A stretch of DNA of 37,429 bases from Simplicispira psychrophila DSM 11588. Its GTDB lineage: Bacteria > Pseudomonadota > Gammaproteobacteria > Burkholderiales > Burkholderiaceae_C. The number at the start of each line of letters is the position of its first letter. Position 1 is the first letter of the stretch. Below the pieces are notes generated by a model. That model was given only the letters and a program-made list of their open reading frames with translations, did not search any database and was not told the DNA's origin. Made by a program: the position numbers and the translations under genes. Shown in pieces: positions 1 to 7,129 of the stretch. The stretch covers positions 1-37,429 of the forward strand of contig NZ_JHYS01000022.1 in the NCBI RefSeq assembly GCF_000688255.1, given 5' to 3'.

Positions 1-10
1 CGCCGTAAAA

Positions 11-70
11 CCCCGTCCAAGTGCGCTGGCCGCAACGGCCCAAAGGCGAAGCCGACGCACTTGCGCGGGG
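11..70 (+). other. IS left-end folded structure (subterminal hairpins)
   Basis: An outer clamp CCCCG (11-15) pairs with CGGGG (66-70), and CAAGTGCG (18-25) pairs with CGCACTTG (56-63). Inside are two small hairpins: GGCCG-CAA-CGGCC (28-40) and GGC-GAA-GCC (45-53). TnpA of the IS200/IS605 group is known to bind subterminal hairpins on single-stranded DNA, which fits this place. The same architecture, with different paired bases, is present at 37149-37211. Confidence 0.65.
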
Positions 71-81
71 ATATAAGGCGT

Positions 82-109
82 GGCCGCTGCTACAGCGGTC
101 TGTTTTTTT
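82..109 (+). terminator. Terminator-like hairpin just before tnpB
   Basis: GGCCGCTG (82-89), loop CTA, CAGCGGTC (93-100), followed by TGTTTTTTT. The stem has seven Watson-Crick pairs and one G-T pair. It has the form of an intrinsic terminator pointing in the tnpB direction and lies 15 bases before the tnpB ATG. It would stop transcripts entering from outside the element. Confidence 0.55.
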
Positions 110-123
110 CTACACTTCATGCC

Positions 124-1208
124 ATGCAGTCCGTCAAAACACGTCTATCCAAGTCCGCCCAGCGCCAAGCCGCATTGGGCGTGACGACCAAAGTGTTGTG
201 GCTGCGGATCAAAGACAAACACGCCTACCTCCTTCTGGCGCAAAGCCGGGAAGTGAACATGGTCTGGAACTATTCGCAAGACTTGGCCTTGCAGGTGCTT
301 CATCGCACAGGCAAATTCATGTCGGCCTACGACATGGCCCAATACACCTCAAGGCAGTCGCCCTGCGCTACAAAAATGGCCAAGTTCACTATCAGGGTGT
401 GGCTTTGTCTTTGTGGGACAGCTATGGCCTCAAAGACTACAGCTTGCGCTCGGGTAGCTTCTGTGAGGGCGCGCGGGGCCGCTGGTATATGAACATCACT
501 GTGGACGTGAAAAAGCCTGCAGCATCAACGGGCACCAGCTCGGTCGGCATCGACCTGGGGCTAAAAAATTTTGCGAGTTTCTCAGATGGCGAGAAGATTG
601 AAGCACGACAAATCTATCAGGGTGCTGAAGTTCAATTGGCGACTGCACAGCGGGCAAATGACAAAAAGCGGGTCCAGGCGATCCACGCGCAAATTGCTAA
701 CCGTAGAAAAGACTTTCTGCACAAACTCAGTACCCGTCTGGCTAAAGAGAATGGAGCGATATTTGTCGGTGACGTGAATGCTGCTGGGCTGGCAAAAACC
801 AAGATGGCCAAAAGCGTTTTGGATGCAGGCTGGTGCGCATTCAGAACCATGCTGAAGTACAAATGCGATAACGCGGCTGTATGGTTCGATGAAATCAATG
901 AAAGCTATTGCACGCAAGAGTGTTGTGTGTGCCATGCGCGTACCGGCCCCAAGGGCTTGGCCGATTTGGCAGTGCGCGAGTGGTCGTGCAGTGCCTGTGG
1001 TGCGCAGCATGACCGGGACACAAATGCGGCCAAGAATATCTTGGCAAGGGGTCTGGCTCTCATGGCTGACTTGGGGTTTTGCCAAATTTCCATTGCAGGG
1101 GAGGCGAGAGCCGTTGAAGCTGCAATGAATGAGGTGGTGGGTGCAAGCTCGATCACCGGGGCTGGACATAGCCCTCTGGATGGAGGCATCCCCTTCCAAG
1201 TCGCTTAG
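124..1208 (+). pseudogene. tnpB: TnpB RNA-guided nuclease, internal deletion plus frameshift
   Basis: TnpB is the RNA-guided DNA nuclease of IS200/IS605 elements. The N-terminal part starts at ATG 124 and reads in one frame (LRIKDKHAYLLLAQ ... YDMAQYT) to about 348. The rest reads in another frame from about 345 (KAVALRYKNGQVHYQG onward) to the stop at 1208. Family members carry several dozen residues between these segments, so a deletion has removed part of the N-terminal half and also shifted the frame. The RuvC core is otherwise readable: GIDLGLKNF supplies the first Asp and HDRDTNAAKNIL the last. A zinc ribbon is seen as TQECCVC and CSACG. Where most TnpBs have the second-site Glu (VED/IEN) this one has VGD, while a Glu appears in NESYCTQ, suggesting the rearranged catalytic-site subgroup. 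Identity is certain; function is very unlikely. Confidence 0.9.
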
Positions 1209-1234
1209 GCGATTTGCAAGGGGAGGATGTCAAG
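1187..1234 (+). other. IS right-end hairpin / possible omega-RNA scaffold end
   Basis: CCCCTTCCAAGTCGC (1190-1204) pairs with GCGATTTGCAAGGGG (1209-1223) with 13 of 15 positions complementary and a TTAG loop that contains the tnpB stop codon. In this group the right end overlaps the tnpB 3' end and is transcribed as the guide (omega/reRNA) scaffold, with the guide copied from flanking DNA. The hairpin is visible directly; the RNA role is inferred from the family. If correct, the guide would begin near 1235. Confidence 0.5.
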
Positions 1235-1363
1235 TAGATTCCCGCGCGTGCGGCGGGTCGCGGCACGGATACATGGAGAGTGAAGGAGAGTTGCAGGGAG
1301 CGTGTGTGGAATTTGCCAGAGGCCCCGGGCCAGGGGTAACCAGCCGGGGGTCTGTCAGTGCGT

Positions 1364-1382
1364 AGCGCTTGGATAAAGCGCT
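1364..1382. repeat. Short inverted repeat upstream of lrp
   Basis: AGCGCTT (1364-1370) and AAGCGCT (1376-1382) are a perfect 7-bp inverted repeat with a 5-bp spacer. The gap between the IS element and the lrp gene (1209-1499) holds this, the IS right end and two Lrp-like boxes; no gene is seen in it. Confidence 0.4.
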
Positions 1383-1412
1383 TTGATGTAGAGAAGTATG
1401 CCGGCACAGGTG

Positions 1413-1427
1413 CAGATGAATTTGCTG
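1413..1427. promoter_or_regulatory. Secondary Lrp-like box
   Basis: CAGATGAATTTGCTG matches 12 of 15 positions of the E. coli Lrp consensus YAGHAWATTWTDCTR. It lies 40 bp (centre to centre) upstream of a perfect box, close to four helical turns, which suits cooperative binding. Confidence 0.45.
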
Positions 1428-1452
1428 AATTTCTGCTAATTTAGCCCATTGG

Positions 1453-1467
1453 CAGAAAATTATTCTG
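1453..1467. promoter_or_regulatory. Lrp box, perfect consensus, likely autoregulatory
   Basis: CAGAAAATTATTCTG fits all 15 positions of the Lrp consensus YAGHAWATTWTDCTR. Its right edge is 32 bases before the ATG of the Lrp/AsnC gene, where bound protein would cover a promoter. Negative autoregulation is usual in this family. Confidence 0.65.
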
Positions 1468-1499
1468 TAAATAGGTGATTCGGTAAATAATTGGCGCAT

Positions 1500-1958
1500 A
1501 TGGATCGCCTTGATAGAAAAATTCTCTCCGTGTTGCAGGCCAATGCCCGCGCCAGCTTGCAAGAGATCGGCCAGGCCGTTGGCTTGAGCCCGTCGCCGTG
1601 CTGGGGGCGCATCAAGAAGATGGAGGAGTCCGGCGTGATTGAGGGCTACACCGTGCGCCTGAACCCGCAGGCGCTGGACTTGGCCGACACCGTGCTGGTG
1701 CAGGTGACACTGGACAGCCACTCGGACAACACGCTGGAGAAGTTTGGCGAAACGCTGGCCAGCATTCCCGAGGTGATCGAGGCGCACCTGGTATCGGGTG
1801 ACTACGACTACCTGCTGCGCGTGGTCGTCAAAGACACGCGCGACTACGAGCGCCTGCTGCGTGAGCAGCTCTACCAAATCAAGGGCATCCGCCACAGCCG
1901 CTCCAGCTTTGTGCTGCGCACGCTGAAAAAAGCCGACTTGCCGCTGTTTGTCTCTTAG
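1500..1958 (+). CDS. Lrp/AsnC family transcriptional regulator
   Basis: This 152-residue protein has the two-part Lrp/AsnC layout. An N-terminal winged helix-turn-helix (MDRLDRKILSVLQANARA, with the recognition segment around GLSPSPCWGRIKKME) is followed by a C-terminal RAM/ligand domain (about 65-152) with the typical GDYDYLLRVVVKD stretch. Length is normal. I start at ATG 1500; a TTG nine bases upstream is in frame but less likely. The Shine-Dalgarno sequence is weak. Two Lrp-like boxes sit just upstream, so autoregulation is likely. Proteins of this kind sense amino acids as oligomers. The next genes are a convergent transporter of the TrpXYZ type, so control of amino-acid metabolism is plausible but not shown. 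Confidence 0.9.
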   Translation: MDRLDRKILSVLQANARASLQEIGQAVGLSPSPCWGRIKKMEESGVIEGYTVRLNPQALDLADTVLVQVTLDSHSDNTLEKFGETLASIPEVIEAHLVSGDYDYLLRVVVKDTRDYERLLREQLYQIKGIRHSRSSFVLRTLKKADLPLFVS

Positions 1959-1985
1959 AGCGCTTTCGCGCTGGCTGAGACAGAT

Positions 1986-2011
1986 GTTGGGTTGAGTACC
2001 ACCCAACCTAC
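1986..2011 (+). repeat. REP-like palindromic repeat, copy 1
   Basis: GTTGGGTTGAGTACC followed by ACCCAACCTAC. Each copy can itself fold (GTTGGGT with ACCCAAC). It is 25/26 identical to the reverse complement of 2092-2117. This resembles the widespread TAGGTTGGGT-type repetitive extragenic palindromes. Confidence 0.7.
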
Positions 2012-2024
2012 GAATGCCGTGCAT

Positions 2025-2087
2025 CACAATTAATAGCTGCTAGCGCATGTATTTAAAGGGCTAGAAGCCAAAAACAGTATAAATTTG
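2025..2087 (+). repeat. Comamonadaceae-type intergenic repeat, copy a
   Basis: AATTAATAGCTGCTAGCGCATG followed by a GGGCTAGAAGCC segment: the standard form of the short repeat seen throughout this window. Copy b (2151-2210) is its inverted partner. It lies between the convergent lrp and ABC-transporter genes. Confidence 0.65.
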
Positions 2088-2091
2088 CACC

Positions 2092-2117
2092 GTAGGTTGG
2101 GTGGTACTCCACCCAAC
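2092..2117 (-). repeat. REP-like palindromic repeat, copy 2 (inverted)
   Basis: GTAGGTTGGGTGG followed by TACTCCACCCAAC. It is the reverse complement of copy 1 with a single mismatch. Confidence 0.7.
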
Positions 2118-2150
2118 TGGCGGCTAAAACCGCGCTGCGCGGCGCAAAAT

Positions 2151-2210
2151 AACAGCCAAATTAGCCTCTAGCCCAATAGATGCGTGCGCTATTAGCTATT
2201 AATTTTGATT
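2151..2210 (-). repeat. Comamonadaceae-type intergenic repeat, copy b
   Basis: CCTCTAGCCC ... GCGCTATTAGCTATTAATTTTG reads as the inverted form of copy a at 2025-2087. It lies just downstream of the transporter ATPase gene on the minus strand and may act at transcript ends. Confidence 0.65.
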
Positions 2211-2222
2211 ATTTTTTGGTCA

Positions 2223-3017
2223 TCAACTCAGTAGAAGCGCATCGTCCGACAGCTTTTCGCCGCGCACTTTTTCAAACATGTGCAGCAGGTCGGGCACGTC
2301 CATGCGCTGGCGCTCTTCGCCCGAGACGTCCAGCACCACCTGGCCCTGGTGCAGCATCACGGTGCGCTCGCCGACGTCCAGCGCTTGCCTCATGCTGTGC
2401 GTGACCATCATGGTGGTCAGTTTGTTTTCCGCGACGATGCGCGCCGTCAGTTGCAGCACAAAGTCTGCCGTGCGTGGGTCGAGGGCGGCGGTGTGCTCGT
2501 CCAGCAACAGGATGCGCGACGGCTGCAACGCCGCCATCAGCAGGCTGACAGCTTGGCGCTGGCCGCCTGAGAGCAGGCCGATGCGGTCGGTCAAGCGGTT
2601 TTCCAGTCCCAAACCCAGCGTGGACAGCCGCTCGCGGAAGGTGTCGCGCAAGGACGCTTTGACGGCGCTGCGCAGACCGCGCTTGGCGCCGCGTTCTTGT
2701 GCCAGCGCCATGTTTTCTTCGATCGTCAGGTCTTCGCAGGTGCCGGCCATCGGGTCTTGAAACACCCGTGCCACGCGCTGCGAACGCGCCCACACCGGCT
2801 GGCGCGTGACATCCAAGCCGTCGATAGAGATGCTGCCTTTATCGACCGATTGGTCGCCGGAGATGGCGTTGAGAAAAGTCGATTTGCCCGCGCCGTTGGA
2901 GCCAATGACGGTGACGAATTGGCCGGTGGGAATCTCCAGCGACATGCCGCGCAGGGCGCGCATTTCAATCGGCGTGCCGGGGTTGAAGGTGAGTTCGAGT
3001 TGTTGGGCGCTCAGCAT
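2223..3017 (-). CDS. ABC transporter ATP-binding protein (TrpZ-like)
   Basis: This 264-residue ATPase powers the importer formed with the next two genes upstream on the minus strand. Walker A is GSNGAGKS (about residues 39-46), the signature is LSGGQRQA, and Walker B runs into LLLDEHTAALDP; the His after the catalytic Glu is common in this subfamily. A switch His is seen in MMVTHSMRQ. It is the last gene of a three-gene operon (binding protein, permease, ATPase), with about 40 bases between it and the permease. Relatives annotated TrpXYZ carry aromatic amino acids; the substrate here cannot be told from sequence. The gene ends beside a cluster of inverted repeats that may end the transcript. 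Confidence 0.93.
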   Translation of the reverse strand: MLSAQQLELTFNPGTPIEMRALRGMSLEIPTGQFVTVIGSNGAGKSTFLNAISGDQSVDKGSISIDGLDVTRQPVWARSQRVARVFQDPMAGTCEDLTIEENMALAQERGAKRGLRSAVKASLRDTFRERLSTLGLGLENRLTDRIGLLSGGQRQAVSLLMAALQPSRILLLDEHTAALDPRTADFVLQLTARIVAENKLTTMMVTHSMRQALDVGERTVMLHQGQVVLDVSGEERQRMDVPDLLHMFEKVRGEKLSDDALLLS

Positions 3018-3057
3018 GGCGTGGTCAGGCGTTAATCGTGCAGTAGTCGAGTGGCGC

Positions 3058-3945
3058 TCAGGCGCGGCGGCGGGTGAGGCGTTTTTTGAGTTGCGGAATC
3101 ACGAGTGCAACGATGACCAGCAAGGCGGTGACCAGATTCAGGTCTTGGGCCTTGAGGCCAATGAAGTCGCTGTTCAGCGCCATGGCAATGAAGAAGCGGT
3201 AAACGATAGCGCCAATGACCACCGCCAGCGTGGCGTAGATGATGCGGCGTGACGGCAGGATGCTCTCGCCAACGATGACGGCTGCCAGGCCAATCACGAT
3301 GGTGCCAATACCCATCGAAATGTCCGAGCCGCCCTGCGTCTGCGCAAACAGCGCACCGGCCAAGCCGACCAGGGCGTTGGAAATGGCCATGCCCAGCAGC
3401 ACCATGGCGCCGGTGTTGACGCCCTGGGAGCGCGCCATGCGGGCATTGGAGCCGGTGGCGCGAATCGCCAGACCGCGCTCGGTCGAGAAAAACCAGTCCA
3501 GCAGCAGCTTGGCGGCCATCACGATGACCAGCAGCAGCAAGGGCCGGGCAATGTAGTCGTCCATGCCCTCGGGCTGCAGCAGGGTGAACAAAGTGGGGTC
3601 GTTGATCAGCGGTACGTTCGGCCCGCCCATGACGCGCAAGTTGATGGAGTACAGCGCAATCATCATCAAGATGCTGGCCAGCAAGTCCATGATTTTCAGT
3701 TTGACGTTCAGCCAGCCGGTCAGCAGGCCGGCGACAGCGCCGGCTGCGGTGGCCGCCAGCGTGGCCAGCCAGGGATTGGTACCGTGGGAAATGAGGATGG
3801 CGCAGACGGCGCCACCGAGCGGAAAACTGCCGTCCACCGTCAGATCGGGAAAGCGCAGCAGCCGGAACGAGATGAACACGCCCAGCGCCACCAGACTGAA
3901 GATCAGGCCGATTTCAATGGCGCCGAGCAGAGAAAAAAGAGACAT
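3058..3945 (-). CDS. ABC transporter permease (TrpY-like)
   Basis: This 295-residue, strongly hydrophobic protein has about eight predicted membrane segments, starting with LFSLLGAIEIGLIFSLVALGV. The RLLRFPDLTVDGSFPLGGAVCA and GLALRATGSN-like (GLAIRATGSNARM) stretches are typical of the branched-chain-type permease fold used by TrpY/BMP-like systems. It sits between the binding-protein and ATPase genes of the same operon. The protein ends in a basic tail (KKRLTRRRA). Function as the inner-membrane channel of this importer is secure; the substrate is not known. Confidence 0.92.
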   Translation of the reverse strand: MSLFSLLGAIEIGLIFSLVALGVFISFRLLRFPDLTVDGSFPLGGAVCAILISHGTNPWLATLAATAAGAVAGLLTGWLNVKLKIMDLLASILMMIALYSINLRVMGGPNVPLINDPTLFTLLQPEGMDDYIARPLLLLVIVMAAKLLLDWFFSTERGLAIRATGSNARMARSQGVNTGAMVLLGMAISNALVGLAGALFAQTQGGSDISMGIGTIVIGLAAVIVGESILPSRRIIYATLAVVIGAIVYRFFIAMALNSDFIGLKAQDLNLVTALLVIVALVIPQLKKRLTRRRA

Positions 3946-3999
3946 GGACGGCCAACAAAGAGAAGAAAGGAAAGCAGGAGCGTCTGTGTGACAGGCCTC

Positions 4000-4013
4000 C
4001 TGCCGGGGGGCAG
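4000..4013 (-). other. Stem-loop between binding-protein and permease genes
   Basis: CTGCC, loop of four G, GGCAG. It lies in the 100-base gap after the binding-protein gene. Such intercistronic hairpins often hold binding-protein mRNA at a higher level than that of the permease. No T-run follows. Confidence 0.35.
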
Positions 4014-4045
4014 CGCGCCAGGCGTTGCCCCAAAGGGTCGCTGTC

Positions 4046-5011
4046 TTATTGAATGACTTGTGCGGCCGACTTGATCAGCGCGTCAGACAGCTTCACGCCT
4101 TGCTTTTCAGCGGCGCCGGGGTTCACGAACAGCTCCATCTTGGTGCTGACTTCGGGCTTGATGTCGCCCGGCTTTTCGCCCTTCAGGATGCGCGCTACCA
4201 TGCGGCCGGTCTGCTCGCCCAGGTCGCGGTAGTTGATGCCAAAAGCGGCAATGGCGCCGCGCTTGACGCTGTCGGTGTCCGAAGCGATGAGCGGAATTTT
4301 GGCTTCCTGGCCGACCTTGACCAGCGCTTCATAGGCCGACACCACGTTGTTGTCGGTGTTGGTGTAGATCACATCGACCTTGCCGATCAGGCTGCGTGCG
4401 GCGCTGCCGACGTCCACCGAACGCGGTGCGGCGGCTTCCACCAGCGTCATGCCTAGGGTGGGCAGCAGTTTTTGCATTTCTTTCACCACCACCACCGAGT
4501 TGGCCTCGCCGGGGTTGTACACCATGCCGATGCGCTTGGCGTTGGGCACCACTTGCTTGACCAGATCCATTTGCTTGTCGAGTGCCAGCAGATCCGACAC
4601 GCCGGTCACGTTGGTTTTAGAGGGCTCCCAGCTGGGCACCAGCTTGGCGGCGACCGGGTCGGTCACGGCGGAAAACACCACCGGCACGTTCTTGGTCGCA
4701 GCGATCACGGCCTGGGCCGAGGGTGTGGCGATGGCAACGATGGCGTCGGGCTTGTCGCCAATGAACTTGCGCGCGATCTGCGCTGCTGTGCCGGTATTGC
4801 CCTGGGCGCTCTGGTATTGCCACTTCAGGTTTTTGCCCGATTCAAAACCGGCTTCCTTCAGTGCTGCCTGCACGCCGTCGCGCACCGCATCCAGGGCTGG
4901 ATGTTCCACGATGGCCGTGACGGCCACCGATTTTTGCTGTGCGTGAACAGGAGCGATGGCCGCCATGGCCAAGGCCAGTGCGCCCAGAGGGGCCCAAGAC
5001 ATTTGCTTCAT
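4046..5011 (-). CDS. ABC transporter substrate-binding protein (TrpX-like, ABC_sub_bind family)
   Basis: This 321-residue periplasmic protein starts with a clear signal peptide (MKQMSWAPLGALALAMAAIAPVHA, cleavage probably before QQKSV). The mature part matches the ABC_sub_bind (DUF534) fold: AVTAIVEHPALDAVRDG at the start, IVAIATPSAQAV, PVVFSAVTDPVAAKLV, RIGMVYNPGEANSV and IPLIASDTDSVKRGAIAAFGINY. A good ribosome site (GGAG) precedes ATG 5011. It is the first gene of the three-gene operon. The TrpX group binds aromatic amino acids in Gram-positives; here the ligand is open. Confidence 0.93.
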   Translation of the reverse strand: MKQMSWAPLGALALAMAAIAPVHAQQKSVAVTAIVEHPALDAVRDGVQAALKEAGFESGKNLKWQYQSAQGNTGTAAQIARKFIGDKPDAIVAIATPSAQAVIAATKNVPVVFSAVTDPVAAKLVPSWEPSKTNVTGVSDLLALDKQMDLVKQVVPNAKRIGMVYNPGEANSVVVVKEMQKLLPTLGMTLVEAAAPRSVDVGSAARSLIGKVDVIYTNTDNNVVSAYEALVKVGQEAKIPLIASDTDSVKRGAIAAFGINYRDLGEQTGRMVARILKGEKPGDIKPEVSTKMELFVNPGAAEKQGVKLSDALIKSAAQVIQ

Positions 5012-5170
5012 TTGTTCTCCAACCGATATGTTGTGTTTGCCTGTGTTGCTCTGACAAGGCCGGCGCAGGACACTCGCACGGCCTCGCGGCGAAGTCTACT
5101 GCAGCCCCGGCGTTTTTTCACTCAAGCGTTCGGCTGTGTTGGCAGAGGCCGAAAAAAGGTTTTTAACCCG

Positions 5171-5218
5171 AAAAAATTGAATCAAAAGCGCCTGCATCGC
5201 TTACGCTGCAAGCGCTTT
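5171..5218 (-). terminator. Intrinsic terminator of the ETF-QO gene
   Basis: On the minus strand AAAGCGCTTGCA (5218-5207) pairs with TGCAGGCGCTTT (5196-5185) through 12 positions, one being a G-T pair. A T-run (AATTTTTT) follows at 5177-5171. It lies 18 bases past the stop of the ETF-QO gene and separates it from the ABC operon. Its shape also resembles the intergenic repeat near 7576. Confidence 0.6.
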
Positions 5219-5235
5219 CAGCTCTTGTTTTTGCT

Positions 5236-6942
5236 TTACATGCCCGAGTAGTTCGGCCCACCGCCACCTTCGGGCGTGACCCAGACGATGTTCTGTGTCG
5301 GGTCCTTGATGTCGCAGGTTTTGCAGTGCACGCAGTTTTGTGCGTTGATCTGCAGGCGCTGGGCATTGCCGCCCTGGGCTTCATCGGGCACAAATTCGTA
5401 CACGCCCGCCGGGCAGTAGCGCGCTTCGGGGCCGGCAAATTGGGCCAGATTGATGCGCACCGGCACGGTGGCATCCTTGAGTGTCAGATGAATCGGCTGG
5501 TCTTCGGCGTGGTTGGTGTTGCTGATGAACACGCTCGACAGCCGATCAAAGGTCAGCTTGCCATCGGGTTTGGGATAGACGATGGGCTGGCATTCGGCCG
5601 CCGGCTTGAGGCAGGCGTAATCGGGCTTGTCGCGGCGCAGTGTCCAGGGCATGTTGCCCTTGAGCACGAACTGCTCGATACCGTTCATCAGCGTGGCTGT
5701 GGTGAGGCCTTTTTTGAACCATGACTTGAAGTTGCGGCTCTTGTTCAGCTCGGTGTGCAGCCAGCTGTTCTCGAATGCGCGCGGGTAGGCGCTCAATTCG
5801 TCGTGCTGGCGTCCTGCCTGCAGGGCGTCGTAGGCGGCTTCAGCGGCCAACATGCCGGTCTTGATGGCAGCGTGGCTGCCCTTGATGCGGCTGACGTTCA
5901 TGTAGCCGGCTTCGCAGCCGACCAGTGCGCCACCGGGGAACACGGTCTTGGGCAGCGACATCAGGCCGCCGGCGGTCAGGGCGCGGGCGCCGTAGCCCAG
6001 CCGCTTGGCCGGTTTGATGCCCTTGGCGGCGTCGCCTTCGAGGTACCAGCGGATATTGGGGTGCGTCTTCCAGCGCTGCATTTCCTCAAACGGGCTGAGG
6101 TAGGGGTTGCTGTAGTCCAGACCGGTGATGAAACCCAACGTGACCTTGTTGTCTTCCATGTGGTACAGAAATGCGCCGCCGTAGGTATCGCTGTTCATCG
6201 GCCAGCCAGCGGTGTGCAGTACAAAGCCGGGCTGGTGGCGCTGCGGGTCGATCTCCCACAGCTCTTTGATGCCCAGGCCATAAGCCTGCGGATCGCAGCC
6301 GTCGTCCAGCTTGAAGCGGGCGATCAGCTGGCGGCCTAGGCTGCCGCGCGAACCTTCGGCAAAGATGGTGTATTTGGCGTGCAACTCCATTCCCAGCTGA
6401 AAGTCGCCGGTGGGCTCGCTCTCGCGGTTGACGCCCATATTGCCGGTGGCCACGCCCTTGACGCTGCCGTCCTCGTTGTAGAGCACTTCCGCGGCGGCAA
6501 AGCCGGGGAAAATTTCCACGCCCAGGCCTTCGGCCTGCTCGGCCAGCCAGCGCGTGACATTGCCCAGGCTGACGATGTAGTTGCCATGGTTCTGAAAGCA
6601 CTGGGGCAAGACAAAATTGGGCGTGCGAAAGGACGATTTTTCGCCCAGAAACACCATGGCGTCGTCGGTGACCGGCTGGTTCAGCGGGGCACCGAGTTCT
6701 TTCCAGTTGGGGATCAGCTCGCTCAAAGCCTTGGGATCCATGATGGCGCCCGAGAGGGTGTGCGCGCCGGGCTCGGAGCCTTTTTCCAGCACCACCACCG
6801 AGACCTCCTGGCCGTTTTTGGCTGCCAGTTGCTTGAGGCGAATGGCGGTGGACAGGCCGGCGGGGCCGCCGCCGACGACGACCACGTCGTATTCCATGGC
6901 TTCGCGCGGGCCGTATTGGGCAAGGATTTCTTCGTGGGTCAT
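5236..6942 (-). CDS. Electron transfer flavoprotein-ubiquinone oxidoreductase (ETF-QO)
   Basis: ETF-QO passes electrons from acyl-CoA and other dehydrogenases, via ETF, into the membrane quinone pool. The 568-residue protein begins with an FAD-binding dinucleotide fold (DVVVVGGGPAGLSTAIRLKQ, residues about 19-38). The middle holds the GSRGSLGRQLI and GGALVGCEAGYMNVSRIKGSH stretches typical of the family. The C-terminal ferredoxin-like part carries the four Cys for one [4Fe-4S] cluster: CPAGVYEF, then CVHCKTCDIKDP. Length and all motifs are normal for the family. It is transcribed alone, with a terminator-like hairpin behind it. The divergent neighbour is a thioesterase, consistent with fatty-acid breakdown. 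Confidence 0.96.
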   Translation of the reverse strand: MTHEEILAQYGPREAMEYDVVVVGGGPAGLSTAIRLKQLAAKNGQEVSVVVLEKGSEPGAHTLSGAIMDPKALSELIPNWKELGAPLNQPVTDDAMVFLGEKSSFRTPNFVLPQCFQNHGNYIVSLGNVTRWLAEQAEGLGVEIFPGFAAAEVLYNEDGSVKGVATGNMGVNRESEPTGDFQLGMELHAKYTIFAEGSRGSLGRQLIARFKLDDGCDPQAYGLGIKELWEIDPQRHQPGFVLHTAGWPMNSDTYGGAFLYHMEDNKVTLGFITGLDYSNPYLSPFEEMQRWKTHPNIRWYLEGDAAKGIKPAKRLGYGARALTAGGLMSLPKTVFPGGALVGCEAGYMNVSRIKGSHAAIKTGMLAAEAAYDALQAGRQHDELSAYPRAFENSWLHTELNKSRNFKSWFKKGLTTATLMNGIEQFVLKGNMPWTLRRDKPDYACLKPAAECQPIVYPKPDGKLTFDRLSSVFISNTNHAEDQPIHLTLKDATVPVRINLAQFAGPEARYCPAGVYEFVPDEAQGGNAQRLQINAQNCVHCKTCDIKDPTQNIVWVTPEGGGGPNYSGM

Positions 6943-7129
6943 GGGCTTCTCGTCAGGTATGGGAGGATGGGGTGATTCTTTACGAACAGAGCGCGCAAGC
7001 CCTGTCAGACGGGCGACTGATTGTATTCAGTGGGTAAGAGACAATGGAACGCGCGTTCTATTTTTGTGCGTGCTGCGCTGCAGTGCTGCCGCAGCGTTGA
7101 GAGTGTTTGTATTTACCAGTGGTGAGCGT

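Larger units (their letters stand above)
11..1234 (+). mobile_element. IS200/IS605-group element carrying only tnpB (IS1341-like), degraded
   Basis: The element is bounded on the left by a folded left end (11-70) that is matched structurally by a second element at 37149-37211. On the right it ends in a hairpin overlapping the tnpB stop (1190-1225). No tnpA is present, so any movement would need TnpA in trans, for example from the copy at the right edge of the window. The exact cleavage points cannot be read from one copy; the left limit is where similarity to the second element begins and the right limit is the end of the hairpin region. The tnpB inside is frameshifted, so the element is probably inert. 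Confidence 0.7.

Noticed and set aside
21-340. In-frame extension upstream of the C-terminal tnpB reading frame
   Set aside because: The residues before KAVALRY in this frame show no TnpB similarity; the real N-terminal part is in another frame from ATG 124.
1230-2027. 265-codon open frame on the minus strand over the lrp gene
   Set aside because: It is the antisense shadow of a high-GC gene, with a His/Gln-rich low-complexity product and no recognisable domain.
7044-7100. 18-codon open frame before the thioesterase (MERAFYFCACCAAVLPQR)
   Set aside because: It could be a leader peptide, but there is no run of regulatory codons and no attenuator hairpin after it; short frames of this size are common by chance.
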